Source of the DNA: Desmodesmus armatus
Lineage: Eukaryota > Chlorophyta > Chlorophyceae > Sphaeropleales > Scenedesmaceae
DNA length: 64,000 bases
Reading direction: 5' to 3'
NCBI GenBank assembly: GCA_007449985.2
Contig: VIIQ02000559.1
Span: 23,501-87,500, forward strand
Both the position numbers and the translations under genes were made by a program. The notes under the pieces are model-generated. The model searched no databases and had not been told where the DNA came from. It was given only the letters and a program-made list of their open reading frames with translations. Position 1 is the first letter of the stretch. Each line of letters opens with the position of its first letter. Below are positions 21,324-33,075 of this stretch, in pieces.

Positions 21324-23018
21324 TCACGCGGCAGGCCTGACCCAGTCCAGGGCCCCCACCTGCGTCACACCAGAGGGCAGCTGCGCCAGGCAGCTGCTGT
21401 CAAAGTCATCAGCAACCACATGCGACAGCGTCAGCTCCTGCAGCGCAGGGCAGCTGGCTGCTATCATGGCGATCTGTGTTGCCTCCACACAGGGATGCGT
21501 GAACATCCCACTCAAGTGCAGCACCTTGAGGTGCGGCAGGTCCCACCCGGGGGGGAACATGTGGGCAAAGGCTGCCTGAGGGACCGGCATATCAGCACCC
21601 TCTACAAGGATCAGAGCTGTGAGTTGGGTAGACGCTGTAAGGGCTGCAAAGGGCTGGTAGCTGCCAGTCTGCTCCTGCTGAGGCTGCGCGTTGACTCTGA
21701 AAAGCTCCATGTTGTGTAGTTTTAAGTATTTCAGCTGGGTGAGGTGCTGCAGTGCTGTCAACAGCTCCCTGGGCCCTGAATCGTCCTCAACTGCCCAGTG
21801 GTGCAGGCGCAAGTCCAAGTGCTGCAAGCGCTGCAGGTTGCTGAGGGGGGCGAGGTCTGCTGCTGTCAAGCGATCCACACGTAGCGTCAGCACTGAGAGC
21901 TGGGGCAGCAGCTGCAGGTGCTGCCACAAGGTCGCAGGCGGCTGCTCCTGGTCCAATGGACCTGCATGGTCGTCACTGCTGTTCAGGCTTGGCTGCTGAC
22001 ACACCCCTGTGCTGGACCAGTGCAGCTTTGTCAGCGCTGTTGCACTCAGGAGCTGTGACAGCAACTGCGCAGACAGCTCGCACGACCACAGTGCGAGCTC
22101 CCGCAGGTGCGGCAGCACAACAGCAGCAGCAGCACTGCCGATGCTGCCTGCAGCGCTGCTGCTTGTGGTACCTGGTAAGGAGCCCCTTGATCCTGTGCTG
22201 CTGCTGTGTGGGGTGGCTGTAACTGGCAGCAGAAGGGTGAGCCGCCAGCTCAGGTCCAGGCTGCGCAGCTGCGTAAGGTGCAGGAGAGGCACCTGTAGAA
22301 TGGGCCACTCATCGCCAAACAGTACGCCACGGGCCCTGAGCCGCACAACCACAGCCCCATGCTTGTCCAGCCAGTTCTGCAGCTGCTGGCAATGAGCAGT
22401 GCTCTTGAGCTGTATGTCCACGTCAGCTGGTGCTGCTGCAGCAGCTGCTGCCCACCATCGGCACACTAGGGCGCAGCAGGTGAGGCGCTGCTGCAGAGGT
22501 ACATGCTGCAGGATGCAGGCCACTGCTGGCTCTGGAAGATGCGGGAGCTGCTCTGGTATATCTGAAAATGCTGATGCTGTTGTTTGTGCTGATGGAAGTG
22601 AACTGCGATGCAGGCAGGGGGGTCAGTATGAGCAGCAGCAGTTGCCAGTCCAAGGGTGGCTTTCTGTCGCTCTTGTCCCACATGCGGCACACGCACCGCA
22701 TGTATGACATTCAAGACATGTTCTAGTTCTGTTATCACGCCCATTGAACCCTCACCGCTCACCTCGCGGCCATTTCGGAGCGGGACTGTTGTAGATCGAT
22801 CTGGTGCGTTGTTTCACTGGTGTTGCAAGTGCTGACATGCGTGCGGCTGTTGCATCGCGTACGTACATAAGGTTAGTACGATCAGATTTGAGTTCAAAGA
22901 GGTCACATTCTTGCGCGTAGCACAGGCCTGACTCATTCGTCACACAACTACACAACGGCCGAGTAACCGGCACGTGTGCTGCGCAGTCCACCTCGACAGC
23001 TTCAGTACCATTTGTCAT
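21324..23018 (-). CDS. F-box / leucine-rich repeat protein 1 (two exons, 513 aa)
   Basis: Model: exon 1 23,018-22,756, exon 2 22,602-21,324, with a 153-nt GT-AG intron of phase 2. Just before residue 100 to about 140 the second exon encodes an F-box-like segment: IPEQLPHLPEPAVACILQHV, followed by LQQRLTCCALVCRWW with the typical LVCRxW end. Irregular leucine-rich repeats follow to the C-terminus (for example LPHLRELALWSCELS, LQRLQHLDLRLHHW, LTQLKYLKLHNMELF, LPHLKVLHLSGMF, CPALQELTLSHV). By family knowledge, F-box/LRR proteins are substrate receptors of SCF ubiquitin ligases; the substrate here is unknown. The first exon (MTNGTEAVEV) is less certain. It begins with a true ATG, whereas the long open frame of exon 2 has no ATG before the F-box. 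The gene lies head-to-head with the gene starting near 23,145. Confidence 0.75.
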
Positions 23019-23144
23019 TTGGAGGAAGCAATAGCATCACTCGCTGTCGCTGGTTGAGCGGATGCCCTTAAATTTAAACTAGTGTTTGAAAGGGCTTGTC
23101 AGTATTTGCAAACAGCGCCTCAAACCACCCCTTTCTTGGCAAGC
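23019..23144. promoter_or_regulatory. Compact divergent promoter region
   Basis: Only 126 bases separate the proposed start codons of the minus-strand F-box gene and the plus-strand gene. The interval contains an AT-rich stretch (TTAAATTTAAACTAG near 23,068-23,082) but no clear TATA box. Both start codons are inferred, so the true interval could be longer. Confidence 0.4.
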
Positions 23145-26100
23145 ATGCACAGGACTTTGACCACCCAAAGATGCCCAGCTGCATCCCCACTGGGTCATGG
23201 GCTGCCTGGTGTGCGCAGGAGTGCCAGGGTGAGCTTCAAGCAGCATACAGTAGGAGCACTGGCTTCAATGGCATGCATGTACATGCTGTGCTCACATGTG
23301 CTGCATGCCAACCATACATACATCATGTGTTTGTGCATGCACTACCCTGGATGCATGTACTGGTGCTGAGTATGCTGCCCGAGGATGCGACACGTGAAGC
23401 ATGTGATCGTGTGCTGTTCGCATGCAAGCGCCCCACTGTTGTCTGCTCTGTTTGTGCTGCCCATGTAGGTGTTTGTGCGCCAGCAGGCTGCTCGCAAGTC
23501 CCAGCCTGCTCAAGATCAGGGATCAGCAGGCACAGACAGCAGCAGTGAGTCAGCCAGCATGTCGAGTGGGTCCAGCCTTGATACAGGAGACAGCAACACC
23601 CAGAACAGCTGGGTCAGTGGGGAAGATGGAGAGGAAGAGGACGAGGGGGGAGAGGAGGAGGAGGAGGAGGAGGAGGAGGAGGAGGAAGATAGCTTGGTGG
23701 GGCCTGCAAGGCGCAGGCAGACCACAGCAGCAGCAGGCAGGCGCAGAGGGACAGCAGGGCGGCAGCTGCAAGGAAACGCTGCACGTGCACAGCCACCAGC
23801 AGCAGCAGCCGCTGCCGCTGCTGCTGCCGCAGGGCCGCCCAGTGCAGAACCAGCACCGCCAGCAGCAGAACAGCACATGCAGCATGCCCTCCGCCAGCCA
23901 TACTCACACCTGTTGGTGTGTGATTTACCGTTCAGCAAAAAGCTTCGCATACCAAGCGCAATGTGCACAGACCTTGCTGAGCTGCACTCAGAAGGCAGCT
24001 GTCCAGTGCAGTTGTCAGTGGTGGTACAGCCCTCAGGCTGGGATGACTCAGCGGACTGCAGGGACTTTATAATGCAGCAGCAGCACCCAGAGGCAGAACA
24101 GCAGCAGCAGCAGCAGCATGGCAGGGGCACCAGCACGGTTGGCCCGATCGATGGAAGGCTGACACTTCATGCAACTGGGGAGGTTCACATCAGGGAGGTC
24201 AGCTATGACGGCGTGCTCAAGCCCTATGTAGCAGTGAGATCCCCTCATGACATCACACATTCACTGGTGCTGCAAGAACGGGTGAGCTGCAGTATCAGAG
24301 AGTGCCTTGGTCTGTTGGTGCAGCGCGAGCGAACACAACAGTGTGTGCTGGGAGGGTGGGCCGCTGCTGGCAGCAGACATGTTGATCACCAACCGGGTTC
24401 TGGTGTCCACTCATCTCATGATGATCACATATCTTCAAGATGCCACTGAGTTGTGGCGTAAACAAATTGCCCCCTAGCATATCCACATGAACTTGAATTC
24501 AGGTTCAAGTTACGTGGCTGAAACTGAGACTGTGTGCAATTGGGTTGCGCCCCTTGCAGGTCCCTGGTGCTGATGGCCCCCCTCACTTCAAACTGCATAT
24601 ACAGCCTGGCCGCCCAGCACAGCCCAAGAACAACTATGGTGCTGCCGTCAGCCGTGCTGGCGCAGGCAAGGGGCTGCAGGTGTTCCCTGGCAGCGTGACA
24701 GAAGTACCAGTAGAGGTGGGCTCCGGTCATGAGCACACAACGTACAATGAACCGTTGATTGCACAGTGTGACTGTGGCTCCGGCGCACTAGCACTAGGAG
24801 GAGACCGTATCTGCAAAGCATAGTATGCATGCCTGTCACAAGTATGCAACATCAGCATGTACCCTTTGGGCTTCCCACTTCCGTGCTTTGGTAGGCATTG
24901 CGATCGTACAGTGAGCTGACACAGTGTGTTTGCTGCCACTGTCTTGTTGCAGGCAGGGAAGGTGCGCTTTGGATGTGGTGGTGCAACCCGCCAGTATCTG
25001 CATGTCACCATGCCAAAGGTGCTTGTGTGCTGCCAGCTGCCTGCCACTGTGGAATTCCCTGTGAGCATTACTTTGAAGTTGCAGGAGCAACAGGCAGCAG
25101 GTGAGGAAGTGTACTGCTGTTGTGGTGTTTACTCAGCCAGTTCAGTGCCTCACTCAGGGGTCTGTTGCAAACTTCGCCCTGTTGCAAACTTCGCCTTAAT
25201 GTTAAACTGAGTTTGCTCCAGGTTCTGCCAGCACCACACGGCATGGTCAAGCAGTACCAGTTTGTGTGATGCGATACATGGCTTTGCTGAGTAGCTGTGC
25301 TGTGTTGTGCAGTGATTGACAATGCAAGTTTCATGGTGCTGCACTGTTGCCTTGTGCTGCACTCTTCTGCTGGCTGCAGGGGGCCCTGATGTTGAGGTGG
25401 AGTTGGACCAGAGTACCCTCACTAGTGGCGCAAAGCTGTACTATGACAGCGCAGGTGCATGGCCCAAAGTGTTTTGGCGGCAGAACCTGCCTCACCCACT
25501 GTCGGTCTACAAGGATCGTCACGTCGCCAAGATCTCACTCGTGCCGCACCTTGACAGCTACCTCCTTACTTTCGTACTAGCACCAGCAGCAGCAGCACCA
25601 CCAGCAGCAGCAGCGGCAGCGCATGGTGCAAGCCTAAGCCCACACATGGCCGCTGCACAGCCAGCAGCTCTGTCAGCTTCAGCACCAGGCAGCAGTGCAG
25701 GGGCGGCAGGTGCAGCAGCACAGTCAGGCCGGCGTGCTGCGGGATCTGTGATGGGGTTGCTTCCTGGGGAGGTGTCGGCACCTGGGGAGGTGTCAGCACA
25801 GACACCTCGGCCTCGAGCTACAGTAGCAGCAGCTTCAGCACTGCTGGCACAAGTGGCACCTGCAGCAGCGGCAGGTGGAGGTCCATCTGGAACTGGCCAG
25901 GCTATTCCCCCTGTTGGCCCTCAAGCAGCAGCACTGCGGCAGGAGCAGCCGTGGCACGTGGAGGTCGATCCTCCCAGGCAGTCCCCCCTGCTGGCCCCCA
26001 GGCCCTGCTGCCCCTCAAGCGGCCTGCAGCTGCGGTGCAGCCAGCCATCAACACCAGCTGGCAGGGCACAGGCAGTCACACAGGAACAACAGGTCCAGCA

Positions 26101-27566
26101 CCGTCAGCAGGTCCAAGCAGCAAGAAGCGTCGGGGTGGCAGGCTGGCAGAGCAGCAGCGTGATGCAAGCATGACACCAGCAGCAGCAGCAGCAGCAGCCA
26201 ATTCAGCACCACCAGAAGGAGCAGCACTTGGAGGGCCTGCAGCTGCTGCTGTCACCGTAAACCCTGTTGGTCTATCAGCAGAGACAGCCACACTGCGGCT
26301 GGCAGCCGCAGGAGTGATGGCGATGCAGCAAGACCCAGCAGTGGCACCCAACAGCTCAGCAGCCCCCTTTGACCCCCAGCCAGTGCTGCGGCCAGAATCC
26401 CAAGAACAGCTGCTGGCAGCACCAGCAGCACAGGTCCAGCAGCAGCATGTTACAGCAGGAACTGCTGACAGCATACTGCTCACTGCCACCCCCATCACCA
26501 GTATGCTTGCAGGTGCTGGCAGGGCCCAGGACAGTAGGCAGCTGGAGCGTGAGCGTGAGCATGCACTGCCGCAGTGCATGCTGCGGCTGCTGCGGCAGCA
26601 GCAGCAGCACCAATAGACTGGCCTGCTGCAGCCAACAGCAGTCACAGCAGCAGGTGGGCATGGTGGTGCTGCTAGCAGTGCTGCTGGTGCTGCTGCACCA
26701 CCTGCTGCAGTCCTTGTGCTGGGCAAGCACGAGCCAAGGGCAGCTGTGCTGAGCCCAACAGGCAGTATGTGCGATGGTGGGCAGGCACAGAACTTACAAG
26801 GTGCTGCTCACCCTCAGCAGCACCTGCAACAGCCGCAGCAGCACCGTGACGGACCCCCACCAGCAGCACAAGCAGCAGCAGCAGCCAGTGGTTTCAGCGC
26901 TGATGCAGTCGTCAGCCCTGCAGCATCACTACCAGTCCCTCCGCTTGTGCCTGTCCCTGCAGCCGGTAGGCCAACTGACAGCCTGGCACCAGCAGCAGCA
27001 CTCAAACGCAGCCAACAGCCTACTAGTAGAGGTGGCAGGCTGGCAGAGCAGCAGGATGTGGACATGACGCCAGCAGCAGCACCAGTAGCAGGACCTGTAT
27101 TGCAGACTCTGCCCCAGACACACCAGGGACTGGAGTCAGGTGACCTAGCAGGTACACCAGCAGCTTCAGCAGCGGCAGCAGCAGCAGCCACAGCAGCACC
27201 ACTGGTGCCGCCAGCACCAGCACCAAACCCTGCCAGCATCCCTCCTCTAACATGGCCAGCAGGTCCGGCAGCAGTCTCAGTCGAAGCAGCAGCAGCAGCA
27301 GCAGCAGCAGCACCATCACCACCAGTAGCAGGTGTGGTGCTCAAACAAGAGCCAACAGCATGCAACACTGCAGTCGCCCCCTTCAGCCCCCCGCAGGTTC
27401 TGCTGCCCCTCAAGCGGCCTGCACAGCAGCCACTGGCAGCAACAACCTCCAAGCAGCTGCGGCGGCTCCCACAAGGACCAGGTGCCGCAGCCGCCACACT
27501 GCGAGGGAGCCCCAATGCAGAGGTGTTGGCTGGTGCTGGCAGCAGCAGGGACCTTGACAGAACGGT

Positions 27567-27606
<40 letters not shown>

Positions 27607-28210
27607 CTGTTACCACCACTGCCTGCATTCACAGCAGGTGGTGGTGGCGCTGCTGGTGGTGGTCACCCTTCTTCTACGGCCAACGGTCCACTTGCAGCTG
27701 CCAACCTCACAGCCCCACAGCAGCCACAATACCTCACTACCAGTGGTGCTGCAGCGTCTGGCCCAGTGCCATCACCACCACCATCTGCTGCAGTTGGTGT
27801 GTCAGTCAAGCGAGAGGCTCCAGAAGTGCTTGACCTCACAGCTGACTCAGACGACGATCAGGGTGGTGTGGGTTGTGACAAGGAGGGCAGCATCTGCCCG
27901 CAGCACAGCCACTCTGGCCAGCAGCAACAGCTGCAGCAGCAGCCACAACCCAATGAGGTGCCACCGCAAGCCTCACCAGCACCCCCAGCAACGGCAACCC
28001 CATCAGCACTACCGGCGCCAACACAGCAGCAGCAGCACCAGCACCAGCAGCCCAAGCAGTACCAGCCATGACGGATGTGACAGGGACAGGCAGTGGCACC
28101 ACCAACCCTAGAGCAGTTCCGTCTGTCCTCCTTGCAGCAGCAGTTTCTGGTACTGCCCCTGGTGCAGTACAGCCAGGTGCAGCTGCGGCCAGCAGTGCTG
28201 CTGCTGCTGC

Positions 28211-28250
<40 letters not shown>

Positions 28251-28637
28251 GCTACTGCTGCCGCTGCTGCTGCCGGCACCCAGCTGATGCCAGGCCTGCA
28301 GCTGCCTGATGCCTCCTCTGCCACCGCTATTGAGCAGCACCTGGCACTCTTCATGGCAAGGCAGCTGCAGCCGCTGCTGCCTCGATCACAGTACAGCAGG
28401 CTGATGGGACAGCTGCAGAAGACCTTCAGGCCTAACAGGGTGGCAGTGGGTGCTGGCGCTGCTGCTGCTGGTGGTCCTGCTGGTGGTGCCGAAGGTGCTG
28501 GGGTAGCAGTGGGAGGTCAGGTAGAGCAGCTCCAGGTGATATACCTGTATGTGCAGGCAGCTGTGGTTGGTGGGCAGCTCAGTGAGGTCCTGGCGGCTGT
28601 CAACAACCTGATTGACGCCAGCCGCAACCCAGCTTGA
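23145..28637 (+). CDS. Unrecognised low-complexity nuclear-type protein with SUMO-interacting-like motif (eight exons, 1,276 aa)
   Basis: Model: 23,145-23,228, 23,469-24,281, 24,560-24,715, 24,953-25,100, 25,380-25,874, 26,030-26,512, 26,711-27,862, 28,138-28,637. Every intron is GT-AG and the joined length is divisible by three with no stop. Exons 2-5 are the best supported; the last three introns are inferred to bridge frame changes and one in-frame TAG. Order of features: an acidic Glu-rich run; a non-repetitive region in exons 2-5 that looks folded (from LLVCDLPFSKKLRIP to HLDSYLLTFVLAP); then Ala/Pro/Gln-rich sequence with a basic patch SSKKRRGGRLAEQQ, a second copy RGGRLAEQQDVDMTPAAA, LLPLKRPA-type motifs, and VLDLTADSDDD, which fits the SUMO-interacting motif pattern. 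The last exon has poly-Ala and a helical C-terminus. TGTAA is at 28,997-29,001. A nuclear role is inferred; the family is not recognised. Confidence 0.65.
25950..27640 (+). repeat. Internal duplication within the low-complexity gene
   Basis: Two successive segments about 1 kb apart share the same order of motifs: GGRLAEQQ(R)D then MTPAAA, then a block with AVAPF(D/S)P(P)QVL, then LAGAG followed by charged or Gln-rich sequence. The first runs from about 26,130 to 26,600 and the second from about 27,030 to 27,610. An LLPLKRPA-type motif also occurs near both. This suggests an unequal-exchange duplication inside the gene. Confidence 0.55.
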
Positions 28638-28639
28638 GG

Positions 28640-29480
28640 CCACTCAGCTGCCGTCATGTTGCCAGCCATTGGCATGGGGTTTTTTGCACCTGTTCAATTG
28701 CCCGGGCTGTTCAATGCTCCGGTGCACTTGCTGGCCTTACAGCCGTTCCACGGCTAGCAGCGCTTCTAGGGAAGCTATGTCTGTCCTCAGCACCGTGCTT
28801 CGTCAGGCTGTCTTGGTGCCAGTATATGTCCTCAGTGCAGCTCCCTGATGAGTTTCAAGCTTCCAGTAGGGCTTTGCCCACTGTGGATTTGTGTGAAGGC
28901 ATGTCGCTGCGTGGTTTGAACTGTTGTCTTGACAGGTGCAGGCTGTGGTTGTGTGCAGGCATGCAGGTAACAGCAAAGGACTGCTGGAAGATTCCATGTA
29001 ATCATGAAGCTGACTTCTGTCGTCTCAGACGACCAGTGGTCACTGCACTGGCATATGTACGGTGCTGCTGGAATGCAACATGGCGGCTACACAACCGCTA
29101 ACTTAGTTAGGAGGCACGAAAATGTCTGCACTGTTTCCTGCCTACCCAAGCTGAGGATCTTCTCTGCTTTTACAGACTGACAATTTGGCGTATGCCAGTT
29201 CGCTCTCTTGCCCCAGCATCCGATGCTTGAAATGCAGCTTGCAAGGGCAGACTCCTGCAAGAACCTCCAACACACCCCTACCTGCACAATTCAGTCATTC
29301 ACGGCATGCCTATGAGTCAAACTTCCACAAGGTCGCACCACCTGCCAGGCACACCACAACAAAGCAATGGGGTAATTGCTGCAGCCTGCTCAGCAGCTCC
29401 CGGGGAGCCCAAACAGCTTGGGCCAGCACCGTGCTACCAGCTAGCACCGCTATGGAGCACACCAACCCATGAGCAGAAAG
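28640..29480. other. 3' flank of the low-complexity gene; nothing else supported
   Basis: It contains the TGTAA signal at 28,997-29,001 and no convincing open frame. Confidence 0.5.
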
Positions 29481-29489
29481 CTGTTGAAC

Positions 29490-29890
29490 TTCAACATTGG
29501 GCCAATGCAAAGTAGGCGGGCAACTGCACGTTCTGTTGGCAGTGCTTATCAACAAGGCGGCATTGGCAGCGGCTCTTTCCCGTCAAGACAGGGAGGGCTT
29601 GCGAAGGCTCGCGCAGCCAATCGCCGGCTGAATCGACTCTGCCCATGGAGGGCGGTGGCCTCGCGAGGCCACCCAGCGTTGCGCAAGGGTAGTTAGCAAT
29701 CGTCGGCTTCAAATTAGATGTCCGATTCGCATACACAGCACGACGGACGGTTCTCGGTCGATCGCCGTCCGCGTCGATGAAGGCCGCTTGCAGGTCGGTG
29801 GCGGGAGCCAATGGCCTCGGTAACGCAGAACCGCACTTGGCGGCCGCCAGGTTGGGCCTCTCACAATATTGTGAGGCTTTCTGAACTTGG
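29490..29890. other. CG-rich island with perfect palindromes
   Basis: This ~400-base patch is rich in CG, TCG and CGA, unlike the CAG/TGC-rich surroundings. It contains a perfect 20-bp palindrome at 29,654-29,673, a perfect 16-bp palindrome at 29,860-29,875, and a hairpin-capable GGACGG/CCGTCC pair between about 29,743 and 29,768. A 107-codon minus-strand frame crosses it but starts at TTG and has no known domain. It could be a structured RNA gene, a small inserted element or foreign DNA. Confidence 0.4.
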
Positions 29891-30034
29891 TCTCATGTGC
29901 TGTGGTTGAACAACAGCTCTGTGCTGTAGGCAAAGAAGCAGTCTTGCAAACACAGCACAAGACCTTGGCACATATACTACTCTATGCCGCACCATGTCTA
30001 GCTTCTTGGTCTCCGAGGAGTCCTCCTGCTAGCT

Positions 30035-30754
30035 TTGAATGCAATCTCTGCTTGCGTTCAGCAGGCTGCGCATGATAGTGAGGCTGCAAGCAAGAGCCGC
30101 AAGCTGCTGGCGGGTGGTTCACTGACCATGATAAGAAATGCTGCCATGACAGCCACCTCAATTCAAGAAGCCTTGTTGTTTGCTGCCCTTGCTGGCAGTT
30201 GGGTCTTGAGCCTCAAAATGTGGGATACAGAACTGGTATGTGCGACTGCCTTACAGCAAGCTCCACCTTTTTGTGTGGCCCAACTGCGATGGGTGCCTGT
30301 CATGTGTGGTCACTGTATCATGTATACGCTGTTGGGGTATGAGACTGCCCTACTGCCAGATGTGGATGGGATCAGTATCGCCTCGTTCAACCAAAGATTC
30401 TCCACATCATGTGTTATGGCATGGGCCCCACAACAACAATTTGCACCAGTGTTGCTTCTGTGGGATGCCAGGTGCACACAAACACTTGTGAACATTGTGA
30501 GCACTACGAGTGGGCACATTGTGCAGTCACTGCACATATGTGCAACAAAACAGCTACTAATCAGACTGGCTGGGCACACCCCACTGCAACACCTGCACAT
30601 GCCACAAGAAAAAACAACCGCACTTGCCACCTCACTCCTACACCTGCGTGCCAGCAAACTGTGCATCCTGCCAAAACAGTCGCCCAGTCCAGACACAGAC
30701 AACCAGGTTAAGGCACTGTCCATGGACGCTAGCAGTGCTAACAGCTTCACATGA
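30035..30754 (+). CDS. Weak hypothetical open frame (about 239 codons)
   Basis: This is a single uninterrupted plus-strand frame; its first ATG codons are near 30,128. The composition is not strongly biased, but other frames in the same stretch are also open and no domain, splice site or duplicate supports it. A cysteine/histidine-rich frame overlaps it at 30,409-30,711. It may be decayed mobile-element coding sequence. Confidence 0.18.
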   Translation: MNAISACVQQAAHDSEAASKSRKLLAGGSLTMIRNAAMTATSIQEALLFAALAGSWVLSLKMWDTELVCATALQQAPPFCVAQLRWVPVMCGHCIMYTLLGYETALLPDVDGISIASFNQRFSTSCVMAWAPQQQFAPVLLLWDARCTQTLVNIVSTTSGHIVQSLHICATKQLLIRLAGHTPLQHLHMPQEKTTALATSLLHLRASKLCILPKQSPSPDTDNQVKALSMDASSANSFT

Positions 30755-31088
30755 TGGAGCTTCACCATATGGATGCATGCACTTGCAAGCAGCAGACATC
30801 ATGGTTTGTCCAAGGTCCTACATCTCAGCTGGCAGCAACAAACTGCACACTGTGCGGTGACCGCAGCACACCACTGAAAGGAGAATGCTAAAGCACTCCA
30901 ACACGCCCCATGCCAATGCACCCAACCTCACCCCATGGTCTGCCGCAGAGGGCACACCATGAGTCATGCTGAAACCTGTGGTGAACAAGCTGGTTCCCTG
31001 CAGGGAGCTAGCAGCTTCCAACAGCTCATGTCGTTACCTGAGTGCTTGCGGCATTCGCCACTGCACTGGGTATTCACTCGTGCAGAAA

Positions 31089-33038
31089 CTAATTGGTGCA
31101 TCCTGCAGCTGCAGCAGCTGCTAGGGCCTTGCACACGGGCTTGTGCTGCCGCCATGCTTGCCGCTGACAGCCCCGCCCACAGTAGCGGGCCGTATGGCAC
31201 CCAGCACAGATGCAGCTGCGCCCCGACACCAGCTGCACCTCTGTGGGCCCGCTGATGTTGACACAGGTGGGGTTGTTGCAAAATTGTGGCACTGCAATGC
31301 TGGTGAGCATCACCCCGGCCGCCTGCAGCTCCTGCACCAGTGCTGCAAGTGAAGCATCACTGACCCCCTCTTGCCGCACCAACTGCTGAGCTGCTGACAG
31401 CGCATCCAGCTGCTGCTTGAAGGACTGTCGGTCCCCGCCGGCAGCAGCTGCTAGGGCCGCGTGAGTTGCAGGTGAGGTGGCGGCCCCCACCCATGCAGCC
31501 ACTGTGGCCAGTAGCTCCTCCAATCCGCAGGGGTCAGCTGTGGCAGTCGGCTGCCCCTCCCGCCACCCCGGGATGCATATGCATGCTGATCTGTACGACA
31601 CATGCACCCCTTCCTGCTCCTGTTCTGGTGCTGCTGCGCCAGGTGCGAGCAGAAGCAGCAGCTTGGGTGCCTGCTGGTTCAACTGCTCTGCCCACCCCAG
31701 GCAGCATTGCCCCAAGATGACAAGGCTGGGAAGGTACAGACCCTCCGCTTCAGCAGGTACATCCTGAGCCTGCTCGCACGCTGTTGGCGCTGCTGCTGCT
31801 GCTGCTGCACGCGAGGCTGCCGCTGTTGAGGCTACGGCTGCCCGCGCAGATGCCCAGCAGCAAGTGTCTGCCACATGCTGCTCCCAGCACAGCTTGTCCC
31901 CTGGCCCCAATCTGCAGCGGCCCAGCTTCTGCACGGTGCGGAGCACACTGTAAAACTGCCGCAGCTCCACTGCCAGCACTGCAGGCCCATGCAGGCCAAT
32001 GTGCCTTGCGAGCTCAGGCCTGACGTCATCAATGTCGTTGCTCCCAAGGAGCAGCTTCACCAAGCAGGGGGCAAATGCCGGGATCTCGATGTGCTGACCG
32101 CTCTGCACTGCTGTGGTGACTGTGCGCAGTGCAGCTTCAAGGGCGGTGCACACCTCGACAAACTTGCCTGCCACCAGTGGCACAGCAGCCGCATGCGACA
32201 CCTCGACTGGTGCAGCGTCCTTGTTGTCGCTGCTTGGCTGACGTAGCGGACTTGCTGTGCTGCCGCAATCGCAGGTCCATGTGCTGATGTCATACACCAG
32301 ATGTGTCAGCAGCTGCACTACCTCCCCCGCGCAGCTAGCCCGCCAACCCCAGGTAGCCGGCTCGTCACTGCTGCTGGCGTTGGAGGAGACTGGCACTGCT
32401 GGTGTCGCAGCTGGTGTGATGTGGTCCATCTCGAAGCTGCCTGATCCAGCAGCAGTCTTAGCACGCGGCTCAGCCTGTGATGGCTGCTGCAGCAACAGCT
32501 GGTTTGCCAGCCGCAGCGCCCCATCCAACAGCTCCCCTGCCCAAGCAAGGTCTGGCGGCCACTGCAAGGGACTGCTGTCCAAGCAGGTCATCATGCTGTA
32601 GCCATATAGGGCACTGTTGCTGACCTCAACGAGTCCTCTTGCAAAAGCTTCGCTTCTCCCACAGTCCCCACTGCTCTGACGATGCTGCTGTGCGGAGCCC
32701 GCCATGGTGCTAGAACCTAGCAGAAGCAGGTTGTGGGCGGACGGCAGCAGCACTGACGGCAGCAGCAGCCACAGCTGCTGCTCGAACCGCCAGCGCTGCT
32801 CATCAAGCGGCTCTCCCCCTTCCATCTGACCCTGTCCCCCTTGATTACTGTCACTATCAAACAAAATAGAAACTGCCTGGTGGTACATAGCAGTCACATA
32901 CGGACCTGCCACGAGTCTGGACGCCATCTCCATAGGGCTGGGCAGCTGCTTCGCCACTGCTGTCAGCTGGGGGGCTAAGCCCAACAGCTCAAACAGCTGC
33001 AGCTGGATGGGTGTGAGGGCATCACTCCTAGCAGACTC

Positions 33039-33075
<37 letters not shown>

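Noticed and set aside
27023..28354. Several long Leu-, Ser- and Ala-rich frames on both strands in 26-28.4 kb
   Set aside because: CAG/CTG runs are open in all frames; only the frames joined by consistent splice phases were kept.
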